DNA of 64,000 nucleotides from Nocardioides yefusunii (GCF_004014875.1 NZ_CP034929.1:1054001-1118000); one strand, 5' to 3'. Positions 1 through 9,308 are shown, numbered from the stretch's first letter. A program made the numbers and translations. The notes: a model not told the origin generated them from the letters alone.

Positions 1-1
1 C

Positions 2-979
2 GAGCACGCCACGCCGCGCACGATCACCGAGGGCGACCGAGCGCTGTACGGGGCGATCTACCCGACCCGCTTCGCGCTCCCGTCGTCGTCGGAGTTCGCC
101 CACCAGGTGGGCCTGACCGACGCGCCCGTGGAGGAGCTCATCGCCTTCCACGTCGCCTTCGGCAAGACGGTCCCCGACATCTCCCTCAACGCCGTGGCCA
201 ACCTCGGGTACGCCGAGTGTCGGTTCAAGCGTCCCGTCGTCGCCGGTGACACCCTCACCACCACCTCGGAAGTGATCGGCCTCAAGCAGAACTCCAACGG
301 CAAGTCGGGCGTCGTCTACGTCCGCTCCACCGCGGTCAACCAGCGCGAGGAGATCGCGATCGAGTGGGCCCGCTGGGTGATGGTGCACAAGCGCGACGTC
401 GACGCCCCCGCCCCCGAGACCGTGATCCCCGACCTCGCCGGTTCCGTGGCTCCCGAGAGCCTGATCATCCCCGAGGGCCTCGACTTCTCCGAGTACGACT
501 TCGCCTCCGCCGGTGAAGAGCACCGTTTCGACGACTACACCGTCGGGGAGAAGATCGACCACGTCGACGGCGTGACGCTCACCGACGCCGAGCACATGAT
601 GGCCACCCGTCTGTGGCAGAACACCGCCAAGGTGCACTTCAACACCGAGGCCCGCCCTGACGGCCGCCGCCTCGTCTACGGCGGCCACGTCATCTCCCTG
701 GCCCGTGCGCTCTCCTTCAACGGGCTCGCCAACGCCCAGCTGATCGCGGCCATCAACGCCGGCTCGCACGTCGCCCCGGCCTTCGGTGGCGACACCGTCT
801 ACGCCTGGAGCGAGGTGCTGGAGAAGGCCGACACCGATGCCCCCGGCGTCGGCGCCCTGCGCCTGCGTCTGGTGGCCACGAGCGGTCGTGACGAGTCGAT
901 GACGCTGCGTGGCGAGGACGGGAAGTACGCCCCCGGCGTTCTCCTCGACCTCGACTACTGGGCCTTCGTCCCGCGCTGA
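2..979 (+). CDS. Mesaconyl-CoA hydratase (double MaoC), 5' end outside window
   Basis: The frame is open from the window edge, so the true start is missing; 325 residues are visible. The protein is a tandem MaoC/hot-dog hydratase. Motifs diagnostic of the mesaconyl-C1-CoA hydratase (beta-methylmalyl-CoA dehydratase) family are readable: RTITEGD near the start, FGKTVPDISLNAVANLGYAE in the first half, and then DHVDGVTLTDAEH, QNTAKVHFN, YGGHVISLARALSFNG and GDTVYAWSEV. In the ethylmalonyl-CoA pathway the enzyme interconverts mesaconyl-CoA and beta-methylmalyl-CoA during acetyl-CoA assimilation. The pathway assignment rests on motif recall; a generic MaoC dehydratase is the fallback. Confidence 0.85.
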   Translation, partial: EHATPRTITEGDRALYGAIYPTRFALPSSSEFAHQVGLTDAPVEELIAFHVAFGKTVPDISLNAVANLGYAECRFKRPVVAGDTLTTTSEVIGLKQNSNGKSGVVYVRSTAVNQREEIAIEWARWVMVHKRDVDAPAPETVIPDLAGSVAPESLIIPEGLDFSEYDFASAGEEHRFDDYTVGEKIDHVDGVTLTDAEHMMATRLWQNTAKVHFNTEARPDGRRLVYGGHVISLARALSFNGLANAQLIAAINAGSHVAPAFGGDTVYAWSEVLEKADTDAPGVGALRLRLVATSGRDESMTLRGEDGKYAPGVLLDLDYWAFVPR

Positions 980-1086
980 TCGACCTTGCGCCACGACCAC
1001 CGGGTCCTCGTCGCGCACAGCCGTCGGCTGTTCGCGGGGCGGACCCGGTGCTGCGTCCGGGCCCGCGGCCTGTTTGCATTGGCCCC

Positions 1087-1380
1087 ATGAGTGACGAGAA
1101 GGCCATTGCTGAACTGGCCCGCCTGCGCGCCAGCATCGACAACCTGGACGCCACCTTGGTCCACCTGCTCGCCGAGCGCTTCAAGTGCACGCAGCGGGTG
1201 GGAGAGCTGAAGGCCAGCGCCGACATGCCGCCGGCCGACCCGAAGCGTGAGGAGTACCAGATCGCGCGCCTGCGTGCGAAGGCCGAGGAGTCCGGCCTCG
1301 ACCCGCAGTTCGCCGAGAAGATCCTGGGCGTCATCATCTCCGAGGTCATCCGCAACCACGTGTCCCTGCGCGACCAGTGA
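1087..1380 (+). CDS. Chorismate mutase, AroQ type
   Basis: 97-residue all-alpha protein with the AroQ pattern: an N-terminal helix ELARLRASIDNLDATLVHLLAERF, then the RVGELKAS segment and a C-terminal helix ending in ISEVIRNH. It converts chorismate to prephenate for phenylalanine and tyrosine synthesis. ATG 1087 is chosen because the protein starts a few residues before the first AroQ helix. No Shine-Dalgarno precedes it, and a weak -10-like TTGCAT lies 7 bases upstream, so the mRNA may be leaderless. It is a stand-alone mutase followed by a strong terminator. aroA lies 12 kb away on the other strand. Confidence 0.88.
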   Translation: MSDEKAIAELARLRASIDNLDATLVHLLAERFKCTQRVGELKASADMPPADPKREEYQIARLRAKAEESGLDPQFAEKILGVIISEVIRNHVSLRDQ

Positions 1381-1418
1381 CGCCACCCGCGACACGTCCC
1401 TGACCCTGAACGCCCCGC

Positions 1419-1456
1419 ACAGTGGGCCGCATCCCACGCAGGGTGCGGCCCACTGT
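1419..1456 (+). terminator. Intrinsic terminator after chorismate mutase
   Basis: A 16-bp stem (one G-T pair) with a 6-base loop. The arms ACAGTGGGCCGCATCC and GGGTGCGGCCCACTGT lie 39 bases after the stop codon. There is no clear T-run, as is usual in high-GC actinobacteria. Confidence 0.75.
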
Positions 1457-1651
1457 CGTGTCAGTACCCCGACTGACGGGGGGTAGCGCGGCGGTCATGC
1501 CTGAGGGATGAGTCCGTGGCGGCGCCACCATCACGCCTCGATCACGCCCGTGTCACGCGCGGGTGCGGGCCGCCTGAGCCGTGGTGACCGGAGTTGGGGA
1601 AACGGTTTTCTGCCCCTCTCCGGGGCCGTTCCTGCGTGATATTTCTGGGCC

Positions 1652-2785
1652 ATGGACCAGACCGCCGACGACGCGTGCAGCCAGCCTGAGCACTGCACGA
1701 ATGCTCACGGTGGAATCCTCTTCGACGCACTGATGCGCGACACCGCGTTGGCGATCGCGGTGACCGACGCGTTCGGGATCATGACCATGATGAGCCCCAC
1801 TCTGGAGGACCTGGCCCAGGTCAGGTTCGCTCCGGGGGACGCGGCGCGCTGCCGCTTCCGTGTCCGCTCCGCCGACGGTTCCCGACTCCTGGACCGTCAC
1901 GAGGACCCCTTCACCCGGGCCCGGGCCGGGGAAGCCTTTCGTGACGAGCTGGTCAGTCTGCTCCGTGAGGACGGGACGCTGCGGTTCCTGCGCTGCAGCG
2001 GCGGCCCACTGCGGGACCGGCGTGGCGCCCCTCTGGGCGGGATCGTCCTGTTCAACGACGTCACTGGGGAGTACGAGGCCACCCGCGACCAGGAGATGTT
2101 GCGGGACCGCCTCGTGGAGACCTTCAACCACGAACTGCGCACCCCGCTCACCTCACTGCTGGGTCATGCCGAGGTGCTCGAAGACCTCTCCTCCGAACTC
2201 GTCGCCGTGCTGCCGGTGCAGGCGGTCCGGTCCCTCACCGCCGTACGCACCGCCGTACGCACCGCCGGTGAGCGTCTGCGGCACATCGCCGACACGGTCA
2301 CCGACCTGGTCGACCTGCAGAGCGCCGGTCGCGTCAAACGGCAGCCGATCGAGGTCGCCGATCTCGCCGACCAGGTGGTCCAGCGGCACCGTGCCCGCTC
2401 ACGCGCCGACGTCCAGGTCGTCCTCGCCGCTCCCCGTGCGGTGGTGGAGGTCGACGTCGTCCAGACCCGTCGGGCCCTCAGCGCCCTGGTGGACAACGCC
2501 GTGCGGCACACCGACAGCGGGACTGCGGTCGAGGTGCAGGTCAGGGTGGCGGAGGACCAGTTGGTGATGGAGGTCGCCGATCGCGGCCCCGGGATCCCGG
2601 TGCGTGAGCGCGCCCGTCTGCTGCAGCCCTTCGAACGTGGCGACACCGACCTGACCTCGCCCGCGGGCCGGGGGCTCGGTCTGGCCGTGGCTCGGTCGGT
2701 GGCCCTCGCCCACGGAGGAAGCCTCAAACTTGAGGACAACAGCGTGCGCGGGCTGAGGGCGGTGCTCAGGATCGGTCTGCCCTGA
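1652..2785 (+). CDS. Soluble PAS-type sensor histidine kinase
   Basis: 377 residues without a membrane segment. The N-terminal half (about 20-140) looks like a PAS sensor, ending in the characteristic GGIVLFNDVTGEY strand. The kinase core follows: H-box FNHELRTPLTSL with the phospho-acceptor His160, N-box LVDNAVRH with Asn282, G1 box DRGPGIP near 310, and G2 box GRGLGLAVA near 341. It should autophosphorylate in response to a cytoplasmic signal. No response regulator is adjacent, so it is an orphan; the stand-alone receiver at 57903 is one possible partner but nothing links them. It converges with the patatin gene across 30 bases. Confidence 0.88.
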   Translation: MDQTADDACSQPEHCTNAHGGILFDALMRDTALAIAVTDAFGIMTMMSPTLEDLAQVRFAPGDAARCRFRVRSADGSRLLDRHEDPFTRARAGEAFRDELVSLLREDGTLRFLRCSGGPLRDRRGAPLGGIVLFNDVTGEYEATRDQEMLRDRLVETFNHELRTPLTSLLGHAEVLEDLSSELVAVLPVQAVRSLTAVRTAVRTAGERLRHIADTVTDLVDLQSAGRVKRQPIEVADLADQVVQRHRARSRADVQVVLAAPRAVVEVDVVQTRRALSALVDNAVRHTDSGTAVEVQVRVAEDQLVMEVADRGPGIPVRERARLLQPFERGDTDLTSPAGRGLGLAVARSVALAHGGSLKLEDNSVRGLRAVLRIGLP

Positions 2786-2815
2786 GCCGACCGATGTGGG
2801 CCACGTTGCCCGGTG

Positions 2816-3850
2816 TCAGAAGCCGGCAGCGCGTTCGCGTTCGGCGAGTGCTCGTTCGGTGTACTCGCGTCCGACCTGGATCATCTCCGCTGCCCGGTGG
2901 AAGTCGAGCGTGCGGCAGATGTTCTTGGGCAGCGTCACCATCAGGTCCGGCGGATAGCTGGCGAGCCGGTAGCGCAGCACCACCGACTCCAGGGCGTCGT
3001 AGGAGAGTTCGACGACGTCGATCATGTTGAGTGCCGAGGGGAGTTCCTCGAACGCCTCGCTGACACCCACCTCCGGGGCGCTGGAGGCGAGGGTGGGGGA
3101 GGCCGACTCGTCCTGGTCGTGGTCGTCATGGCGGCGATGGGTGAGCCACTGCGAGATCCGCCGACCGGCCTCGTTGTCGAGCACCTGGGTGGCGGTGCGG
3201 GCCAGCTTCTCCTGCCAGTCGCCGCTCTGTCCCGGCTCTGAGGACGCTCTCGTCCACGACTCCAGACTCTCGCGTCCCGACGGGGGACCCGACAGGTTGA
3301 CCGCGACGGTGAGGTCGCTGGGCTGGCCGGACAGCGGCGCGATCGGGACCGGGTTCGTCATCCCGCCGTCGGCGAGGAGGCGGCCGTTGAGCACGACGGG
3401 GGCGAAGAAGCTGGGCAGCGCGATCGAGGCGCGGATCGCCATGTCGAGGGGGCCTTCCTGGAACCACACCTCCTTGCGGTGGAGCAGGTCGGTGGCCACG
3501 GCCGTGAACGGCACCGGCAGGTCCTCGATCCGGACGCCGTCGAGGAGTTCGATCACCTTGGCCATGATCCGTTCGCCCTTGATCGCGCCGGGGGAGCGCA
3601 GGCTGGGGTCGATCAGCCGGATGATGTCGCGCGGGGTCAGGGACGAGACCCAGTCGGCGTAGGCGTCGAGATGACCCGCTGCGTGCAGGCCCCCGATCAG
3701 CGCACCCATCGACGTGCCAGCGACACCGACGACGTCGAAGCCGTTCTCCTCGAGGACCTGGATCACGCCGATGTGGGCGTATCCCCGGGCTCCGCCGCCG
3801 CCGAGGGCGAGTGTGACCGAGGTCCGGGCCGGGGCGGGTGTGCTGTCCAT
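2816..3850 (-). CDS. Patatin-like phospholipase family protein
   Basis: 344-residue serine hydrolase of the RssA/patatin type. The glycine-rich oxyanion loop is GGGGARGYAHIGV (17-29), the nucleophile elbow is GTSMG with Ser47, and the catalytic Asp161 sits in the DGG motif followed by MTNPVP. No signal peptide is visible, so it acts in the cytoplasm or peripherally on membrane lipids. The C-terminal third is less conserved, with an acidic stretch. On the minus strand, TACCAT at 3857-3862 ends 6 bases before the ATG, so this gene is probably transcribed as a leaderless mRNA. It is divergent from the acyl-CoA synthetase, suggesting a shared lipid role (inference). Confidence 0.87.
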   Translation of the reverse strand: MDSTPAPARTSVTLALGGGGARGYAHIGVIQVLEENGFDVVGVAGTSMGALIGGLHAAGHLDAYADWVSSLTPRDIIRLIDPSLRSPGAIKGERIMAKVIELLDGVRIEDLPVPFTAVATDLLHRKEVWFQEGPLDMAIRASIALPSFFAPVVLNGRLLADGGMTNPVPIAPLSGQPSDLTVAVNLSGPPSGRESLESWTRASSEPGQSGDWQEKLARTATQVLDNEAGRRISQWLTHRRHDDHDQDESASPTLASSAPEVGVSEAFEELPSALNMIDVVELSYDALESVVLRYRLASYPPDLMVTLPKNICRTLDFHRAAEMIQVGREYTERALAERERAAGF

Positions 3851-3960
3851 CCGGTGATGGTAGCCACGCCGGCGAGGGTGTGCCCGAGTGTCCGCGCCAC
3901 GGGGCCTGCCGGGACGGGTAGGTTGGTCGGGATCGATCCCCCCTGTTCGAGAAGGTCGCC

Positions 3961-5640
3961 ATGAACGCTCCGTCCCCGCTGTGGGCCCAGTCCTACGCCC
4001 CCGGTGTCCCGCTCACCGTCGACTACGCCGGTCGGACCGTGGTCGACGTCTTCGAGGACGGCCTGGAGGAGTTCGCCGAGCGTCCGGCCTTCGACTTCCT
4101 GGGTCGCGTCACCGACTACCGCACCGTGGCCGACCAAGTGCTCCGGGTCGCCGGTGCGCTGCGTCGGATGGGTGTGAAGGCCGGCGACAACGTCGCCCTG
4201 GTGATGCCGAACTGCCCGCAGAACGTCGTCGCCTTCCTCGCGGTCGTGCGCCTGGGAGCGACCGTGGTGGAGCACAACCCGCTCTACACCGCCGCCGAGT
4301 TGCGCGGCCCGTTCGTCGACCACGGTGCAACCGTCGCGATCGTGTGGGACAAGGTCGTCGGTGTCGTGGAGTCGCTGCGTGGCAGCACCGCCCTGCGTGA
4401 CGTCGTCGCCGTCGACATGACCGCCGAACTGCCGCTGCTCAAGCGGGTCGCGCTGCGCCTGCCGATCGCCAAGGCCCGCGAGAGCCGCGACGCGCTCACC
4501 GGTCCGGCCCCCGACGCCATCCCGTGGAGCACGCTGCTCAAGGGTGAGCCGCTCGGCGCCGCGCACCCCCGTCCCGCCGAGGACGACGTCGCGCTGCTGC
4601 TCTACACCTCCGGCACCACCGGCACCCCCAAGGGTGTGCCGCTGCGCCACCGCAACCTGATCGCCAACGTCATCCAGGGCCAGCACTGGGTCTCCGGCAT
4701 GGTGCCCGGTCAGGAGAGCGTGATGGTGTGCCTGCCGCTCTTCCATGCCTACGGCGTCACCGTCTCGGTGCTGCTGGGCCTCTCGGTCAAGGCCAAGCTG
4801 GTGCTGCTGCCCAAGCCGGAGATCGGCCTGGTGATGGACGCGATCAAGCGTGACGTCCCCTCGTTCCTGCCGGCCGTGCCGCCGCTGTACCGCCGCATCG
4901 CTGACGCGTCGGTGGAGCGTGGCATCTCGATCAAGGGTGTCCGTTACGCCCTCTCCGGTGCGATGCCGCTCTCGGCCGAGCTGGTCGAGCAGTGGGAATC
5001 CCTCACCGGGGGCGTGCTCTGCGAGGGCTACGGCCTCACCGAGACCTCTCCGGTGATCGTCGGCAACCCGATGTCGAAGGGGCGTCGTCCCGGTTCGATC
5101 GGTGTGCCGTTCCCCGACACCGAGGTCCGGATCGTCGACCGCGAGGACCTCGACCACGATGTCGCCCTGGGCGAGCGCGGTGAGCTGCTGGTCAAGGGAC
5201 CGCAGGTCTTCGACGGCTACAAGGACCTGCCCGAGGAGACCGCGAAGGCCTTCCACGACGGCTGGTTCCGCACCGGCGACGTGGTGACGATGGCCGAGGA
5301 CGGCTTCATCACCGTCGTGGACCGGATCAAGGAGGTCGTCATCACCGGCGGCTTCAACGTCTACCCCTCCGAGGTCGAGGCCGTGCTGCGTGAGCACCCC
5401 GCGGTCGCCGACGCGGCCGTCGTCGGCCTGACCGGCCCGGACGGATCCGAGCAGGTCGTCGCCGCCGTCGTCCCGGAGTTCGGGGTGGAGATCACCGGCG
5501 CCGACCTCAAGACGTTCTGCCGTGAGGCGCTGACGCCCTACAAGGTGCCGCGTCGGTTCTTCGTCGTGGAGGAACTGCCGCTGAACGCGATGGGCAAGGT
5601 CCTGCGCCGTGAGGTCGTGGAGATGATTCGCGACCTCTGA
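3961..5640 (+). CDS. Fatty-acid/long-chain acyl-CoA synthetase (AMP-forming)
   Basis: 559-residue ANL-superfamily enzyme that activates a carboxylic acid to its acyl-AMP and then acyl-CoA. The P-loop-like motif YTSGTTGTPKG lies around 215-225, the adenine-binding motif GYGLTETSP near 357, the GWFRTGD hinge near 436, and the C-terminal catalytic lysine motif in LNAMGKVLRRE near 540. An AGAAGG ribosome-binding site precedes ATG 3961, and TAGGTT near 3918 could be its -10 element. The chain-length preference cannot be read from sequence. The neighbouring lipase could supply its fatty acids. Confidence 0.9.
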   Translation: MNAPSPLWAQSYAPGVPLTVDYAGRTVVDVFEDGLEEFAERPAFDFLGRVTDYRTVADQVLRVAGALRRMGVKAGDNVALVMPNCPQNVVAFLAVVRLGATVVEHNPLYTAAELRGPFVDHGATVAIVWDKVVGVVESLRGSTALRDVVAVDMTAELPLLKRVALRLPIAKARESRDALTGPAPDAIPWSTLLKGEPLGAAHPRPAEDDVALLLYTSGTTGTPKGVPLRHRNLIANVIQGQHWVSGMVPGQESVMVCLPLFHAYGVTVSVLLGLSVKAKLVLLPKPEIGLVMDAIKRDVPSFLPAVPPLYRRIADASVERGISIKGVRYALSGAMPLSAELVEQWESLTGGVLCEGYGLTETSPVIVGNPMSKGRRPGSIGVPFPDTEVRIVDREDLDHDVALGERGELLVKGPQVFDGYKDLPEETAKAFHDGWFRTGDVVTMAEDGFITVVDRIKEVVITGGFNVYPSEVEAVLREHPAVADAAVVGLTGPDGSEQVVAAVVPEFGVEITGADLKTFCREALTPYKVPRRFFVVEELPLNAMGKVLRREVVEMIRDL

Positions 5641-5668
5641 GGCGCTGAGGCTCTCTGAGGTCTCGGCC

Positions 5669-7024
5669 TCAGCGGAGCTTCGCGCTGACGGTGACCTTGG
5701 TCCGGTCATGCACGGGCATACCGCCGCAGGTCCAGCCCGAGTCGTTGCCGCAGTCGCGGAAGGCGCGCGAGGTGTTGGTGGTGACCACCAGAACCCTCTT
5801 CACGCGCTTGCGTTTGGCCAGCACCGTCACGGTGGCGCGTCCGGAGGCGGAGAGGCGGGCCGGGACCCGGCGCAACGACCCGTCCTTGCGCTCCACCAGG
5901 ACCATCGCTCCGGTGCGCTCGGGATCGGTGCTGGTGATCGTGATCCGGAGGCGTCGCTTCTTGGCCGAGGACGCCACCTTGTACGCCGTCACGCGTGAGG
6001 TCAGGTGCGGGAGCCGGGCCGTCTGCGCAGTGGACCGACGTCGCGGCCCGAGCTTCACGGTGGTGTCGGGGCGCTGCATGGTCCCGCCCACGTGAGCGGG
6101 GTAGGAACGTCCCGGGGTGAGGTTGGCGACCGCGAAACCCGTGTAGAAGTCACGCCACGTCATGTCCCGGGCCGCGAGGACGGCCGCGACGGCCTGCAAC
6201 GGATTCTCGTCGCGGGAACCGGTCGAGGCGTCCAGACGGTTCCAGACCTGACGCACCGCGTCGCGTCCTGCGACCGCGGCGAGACGCTCGACGAAGACGT
6301 GGTTGCCGTACGCGCCGGAGGGGCTGTCGAGCGGCAGGCCACGACGTCCGACCTGGCCGTGCATCAGGTACTGGCGGTTGCGGGGGAGGTGCGGGAAGAC
6401 CTGGGTCTCGGCCCAGGTGGCGCTGGCCTCCATGAACCAGGTGTCCTCGGCGTCGTCGATGTTGAGCTGGACGGCGTGGAAGAACTCGTGCGCGACGGTC
6501 GCCGCCAGGTCGGCGGCTGCATGGCGCCCCATCCCGGCCATGTCGTTCTCGATCACGAGGTACGACCGGGAACGGCGGGTCTGCCCCGGCACGTCGTCGC
6601 CCGACATCGCCCGACCGTACTGGCCCTGGGGAGCGAGATCGGCCAGGTAGACGTCGAAGCGCTCGTCTCCGTCGGAGGACGGGCTGGCCGCCGGGGCCCG
6701 GTATCCGTGGCCGTCGACGAGCGTGCGCCACGCGGTGTCGGCGTGACGCAGTGTCTTCTCGGCCCACGCTGCCGAGGCGGCGTCGGGGCCGCTGAGGGCA
6801 CGGTGGACACAGATCTTCGCCGAGCAGGTGCTGGCGGTCGCGACACCGACACCGTAGTCGTGGGCCGTGCTGGCCCACGCAGGTTCAGCAGCGGCCGGCG
6901 TCGCCGCGAACGGCGGGGCCGGCAGGACAGCCAACGTCGAGAGGGCGAGAGCAGCCGCGACGCCGATGAGGGTGCGTCGGGGGGTTCTGGCGCCGCGAGG
7001 GGGGCGGTTCACGGCCCGGGTCAT
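5669..7024 (-). CDS. Secreted putative zinc metalloprotease (HExxH)
   Basis: 451 residues. The N-terminus has arginine pairs followed by a hydrophobic run (RRTLIGVAAALALSTLAVLP) and an Ala-rich cleavage region, so export by Sec or possibly Tat is likely. The gluzincin-like site is HEFFH at 179-183 with a candidate third zinc ligand Glu199 in FMEASATW. The layout resembles the MXAN_6640-type putative metalloproteases. The C-terminal part is beta-rich and Lys/Arg-rich, ending with a Cys pair in DCGNDSGWTCGG. The frame stays open far upstream through the neighbouring gene, but ATG 7024, preceded by GAGG, gives the correct signal peptide. The substrate is unknown. Confidence 0.8.
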   Translation of the reverse strand: MTRAVNRPPRGARTPRRTLIGVAAALALSTLAVLPAPPFAATPAAAEPAWASTAHDYGVGVATASTCSAKICVHRALSGPDAASAAWAEKTLRHADTAWRTLVDGHGYRAPAASPSSDGDERFDVYLADLAPQGQYGRAMSGDDVPGQTRRSRSYLVIENDMAGMGRHAAADLAATVAHEFFHAVQLNIDDAEDTWFMEASATWAETQVFPHLPRNRQYLMHGQVGRRGLPLDSPSGAYGNHVFVERLAAVAGRDAVRQVWNRLDASTGSRDENPLQAVAAVLAARDMTWRDFYTGFAVANLTPGRSYPAHVGGTMQRPDTTVKLGPRRRSTAQTARLPHLTSRVTAYKVASSAKKRRLRITITSTDPERTGAMVLVERKDGSLRRVPARLSASGRATVTVLAKRKRVKRVLVVTTNTSRAFRDCGNDSGWTCGGMPVHDRTKVTVSAKLR

Positions 7025-7060
7025 GGGGGAATCCTCGCACGCGCTGCCATGATGGGCGTG

Positions 7061-8362
7061 ATGACTCCACAGACTGCTGTGTCCCCGACGGGTGCCGCCG
7101 CCGGGCCGACGCCGATCACCACCCCCGACCCCGACCAGGATGCGGCTCGCCGTCGTGGTCTGAGGATCATGCGCGGCGTCGCCACCACGCTGCTCCTCCT
7201 CGCCGCACTGGTCTACGTGCTCACCCACGGCCGCGACGGCGCCTGGGGCTACGTCAACGCCGCCTCCGAGGCCGCGATGGTCGGTGCGATCGCGGACTGG
7301 TTCGCGGTCACCGCACTGTTCCGTCACCCCCTGGGGCTGCCGATCCCGCACACCGCGTTGATCCCGCGCCGCAAGGACGACCTCGGGCGAGGCCTGCAGG
7401 ACTTCGTCGGGGACAACTTCCTGGCCGAGCACGTGGTGCGCGACGCCGTGGCCGGTGCCGAGATCCCGGCTCGGGTCGGTGACTGGCTGGCCGACGAGGC
7501 GCATGCGAAGAAGGTGGTCGACGAAGGCTCCGAGGTGCTCGGTGCGGCGCTGGCCAAGGTGCGTGACGAGCACGTCAGCGACTTCATCGTCCAGGGGCTC
7601 GTGCCGCGCTTCCGTGAGGAGCCGATCTCGCCGTTGGTCGGCACCCTGCTCGCCGAGGTCGTCGCGGACGGTGCCCATCACGGACTGGTGGACCTCGCTG
7701 TCGTCGAGCTGCACCGGTGGCTCGTCGCCAACCCGGAGTCGTTCACCTCGATGCTGGAGTCGCGGGCACCATGGTGGTCCCCGCCGAAGGTCAACGAGGC
7801 CGTCATCGGCAAGTTGCACGAGTACGCACTGCGCTGGCTCGAGGACATTCGTGACGACGCCGACAGCGAGGCGCGTCAGGCGCTCGACTCGCTGCTGGCC
7901 CAGCTCGCCACCGACCTGCTCGCCGACGGTCCCACCCAGGACCGCACCGAGGCGTTGAAGAACCGGCTCCTGGACCACCCCCAGCTCACCCAGACCGCGG
8001 TCTCGCTCTGGACCGCCCTGCGTCGTGCACTGGTCGGTTCCCTGGCCGACCCCGAGGGCGCGGTCCGTGAGCGCGCCCTGGTCGAGGTCACGGCCTTCGG
8101 TGCCCGGCTGCGCACCGACGCGGTGCTGCGTGAGCGTCTGACCGTGCTGGCCCAGGATGCCGCGACGTTCCTGGTGGAGCGGTACGGACGTGAGGTCACC
8201 GGCGTGATCGGTCAGACCATCGAGCGCTGGGACGGCGCGGAGGCGTCGGAGAAGATCGAGCTGCACGTCGGTCGGGACCTGCAGTTCATCCGGATCAACG
8301 GCACCGTCGTGGGTGGTCTGGTGGGGCTCCTGATCCACGCCCTGAGCCAGTTCCTGGGCTGA
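7061..8362 (+). CDS. DUF445 family membrane-anchored protein
   Basis: About 433 residues. One clear N-terminal membrane segment (VATTLLLLAALVYVLT) is followed by the DUF445 signature EAAMVGAIADWFAVTALFRHPLG and IPHTALIPRRKDDLG, then a long helical region and a hydrophobic C-terminal tail (VVGGLVGLLIHALSQFLG). The family has no defined biochemical function and is presumed to be envelope-associated. ATGs at 7049, 7052 and 7061 are all possible and none has a good Shine-Dalgarno. The divergent protease gene starts at 7024, so the promoters must overlap the coding ends. Confidence 0.82.
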   Translation: MTPQTAVSPTGAAAGPTPITTPDPDQDAARRRGLRIMRGVATTLLLLAALVYVLTHGRDGAWGYVNAASEAAMVGAIADWFAVTALFRHPLGLPIPHTALIPRRKDDLGRGLQDFVGDNFLAEHVVRDAVAGAEIPARVGDWLADEAHAKKVVDEGSEVLGAALAKVRDEHVSDFIVQGLVPRFREEPISPLVGTLLAEVVADGAHHGLVDLAVVELHRWLVANPESFTSMLESRAPWWSPPKVNEAVIGKLHEYALRWLEDIRDDADSEARQALDSLLAQLATDLLADGPTQDRTEALKNRLLDHPQLTQTAVSLWTALRRALVGSLADPEGAVRERALVEVTAFGARLRTDAVLRERLTVLAQDAATFLVERYGREVTGVIGQTIERWDGAEASEKIELHVGRDLQFIRINGTVVGGLVGLLIHALSQFLG

Positions 8363-8431
8363 GCGGGCCACGTCGGCCCGCCACGACGTGGTGAATCGCC
8401 GTGCGGCGCGGGCACGGGGGAGAATGAGCCC

Positions 8432-8677
8432 ATGAGTGCACCCATGGACGTCAGCATCAAGGACGACACGATTCGTCTCGGTCAGTTCCTCAAGCTGGCC
8501 AACCTGGTCGAGCACGGCGGCGAGGCCAAGGCCGTGCTCGCGAACGAAGAGGTCACCGTCAACGGTGACGTCGACACGCGGCGCGGCCGTCAGCTCGTCG
8601 ACGGCGACATCGTCGCCCGCGGCGGCTTCTCGGCCCGCGTCGTGCACGGAGAGGTGGAGGACAACCTCCCCTGGTGA
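8432..8677 (+). CDS. RNA-binding S4 domain protein
   Basis: 81 residues consisting of a single S4 domain: IRLGQFLKLANLVEHGGEAK, then NEEVTVNGDVDTRRGRQL and GDIVA. It belongs to the small YbcJ/RlbA-like S4 proteins that bind structured RNA, probably ribosomal. A GGGGGAG sequence 10 bases upstream can act as the ribosome-binding site. It lies 69 bases after the DUF445 gene and is followed at once by a strong bidirectional terminator. Confidence 0.88.
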   Translation: MSAPMDVSIKDDTIRLGQFLKLANLVEHGGEAKAVLANEEVTVNGDVDTRRGRQLVDGDIVARGGFSARVVHGEVEDNLPW

Positions 8678-8698
8678 GGTCCTCACCCCGAACAGCAG

Positions 8699-8734
8699 AA
8701 GGCCCCCACGACGCTGCTGCGTCGTGGGGGCCTT
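8699..8734. terminator. Bidirectional terminator between S4 and FKBP genes
   Basis: A perfect 15-bp stem with loop CTGCTG. The left arm is AAGGCCCCCACGACG. It reads as A-run, stem, T-run on either strand, serving both converging genes. Confidence 0.92.
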
Positions 8735-8759
8735 CTCGTCGTTCAGTGACGTGCGGAGG

Positions 8760-9128
8760 TCAGCGGACCTCGAGCAGGTCGACGACGAAGATCAGGGTCT
8801 CGCCGGGCTTGATGACGCCACCGGCGCCACGGTTGCCGTAGCCCAGGTGCGGCGGGATGACGAGACGACGACGACCGCCGACCTTCATGCCCTGCACGCC
8901 GGTGTCCCAGCCGGAGATGACCTGGCCGATGCCGAGGCGGAACTGGAGCGGGGCGCCGCGGTTGAACGAGGCGTCGAACTCCTCACCGGTGGAGTGAGCA
9001 ACTCCGACGTAGTGGACCGAGACGGTGCTGCCGGCCTTGGCCTCGTCGCCGTCGCCGACGACGAGGTCGGTGATCTCCAGGTCGGTGGGGGCGTCACCCA
9101 TGTGCGGGTCGACTTCGGGCTTCTCCAT
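8760..9128 (-). CDS. FKBP-type peptidyl-prolyl cis-trans isomerase
   Basis: 122 residues covering one FKBP domain with no signal peptide, so a cytoplasmic foldase. Family residues are visible in VSVHYVG, FDASFNRG, FRLGIGQVISGWDTGVQGMK, GGRRRLVIPPHLGYG and LIFVVDLLEV. AGGAGAG precedes ATG 9128. It is divergent from trpB2 and shares a terminator with the S4 gene. Confidence 0.94.
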   Translation of the reverse strand: MEKPEVDPHMGDAPTDLEITDLVVGDGDEAKAGSTVSVHYVGVAHSTGEEFDASFNRGAPLQFRLGIGQVISGWDTGVQGMKVGGRRRLVIPPHLGYGNRGAGGVIKPGETLIFVVDLLEVR

Positions 9129-9308
9129 GACGGACTCTCCTGTCAGAGGGTTCGGACGTTGTGGGGGCCGTCACTGTGGAGGCGACGACCGCGGGAACCA
9201 GCATCCCACGAGGGTCGCGCCACGCACGACCCCGTGGGGCTCGTACGCTTCCTCCACCGGCCCCCGGCTCTGCCACGGGTCAAGCCCCGCAACGACTTGG
9301 AGTGACAC

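Noticed and set aside
7028..7052. SigR-type promoter before DUF445 (GGAAT at 7028)
   Set aside because: No GTT occurs 18-19 bases downstream, so the -35 match is chance.
7025..8686. Long minus-strand extension of the secreted protease frame
   Set aside because: It runs antisense through the DUF445 and S4 genes. The signal peptide at 7024 marks the true protein start.
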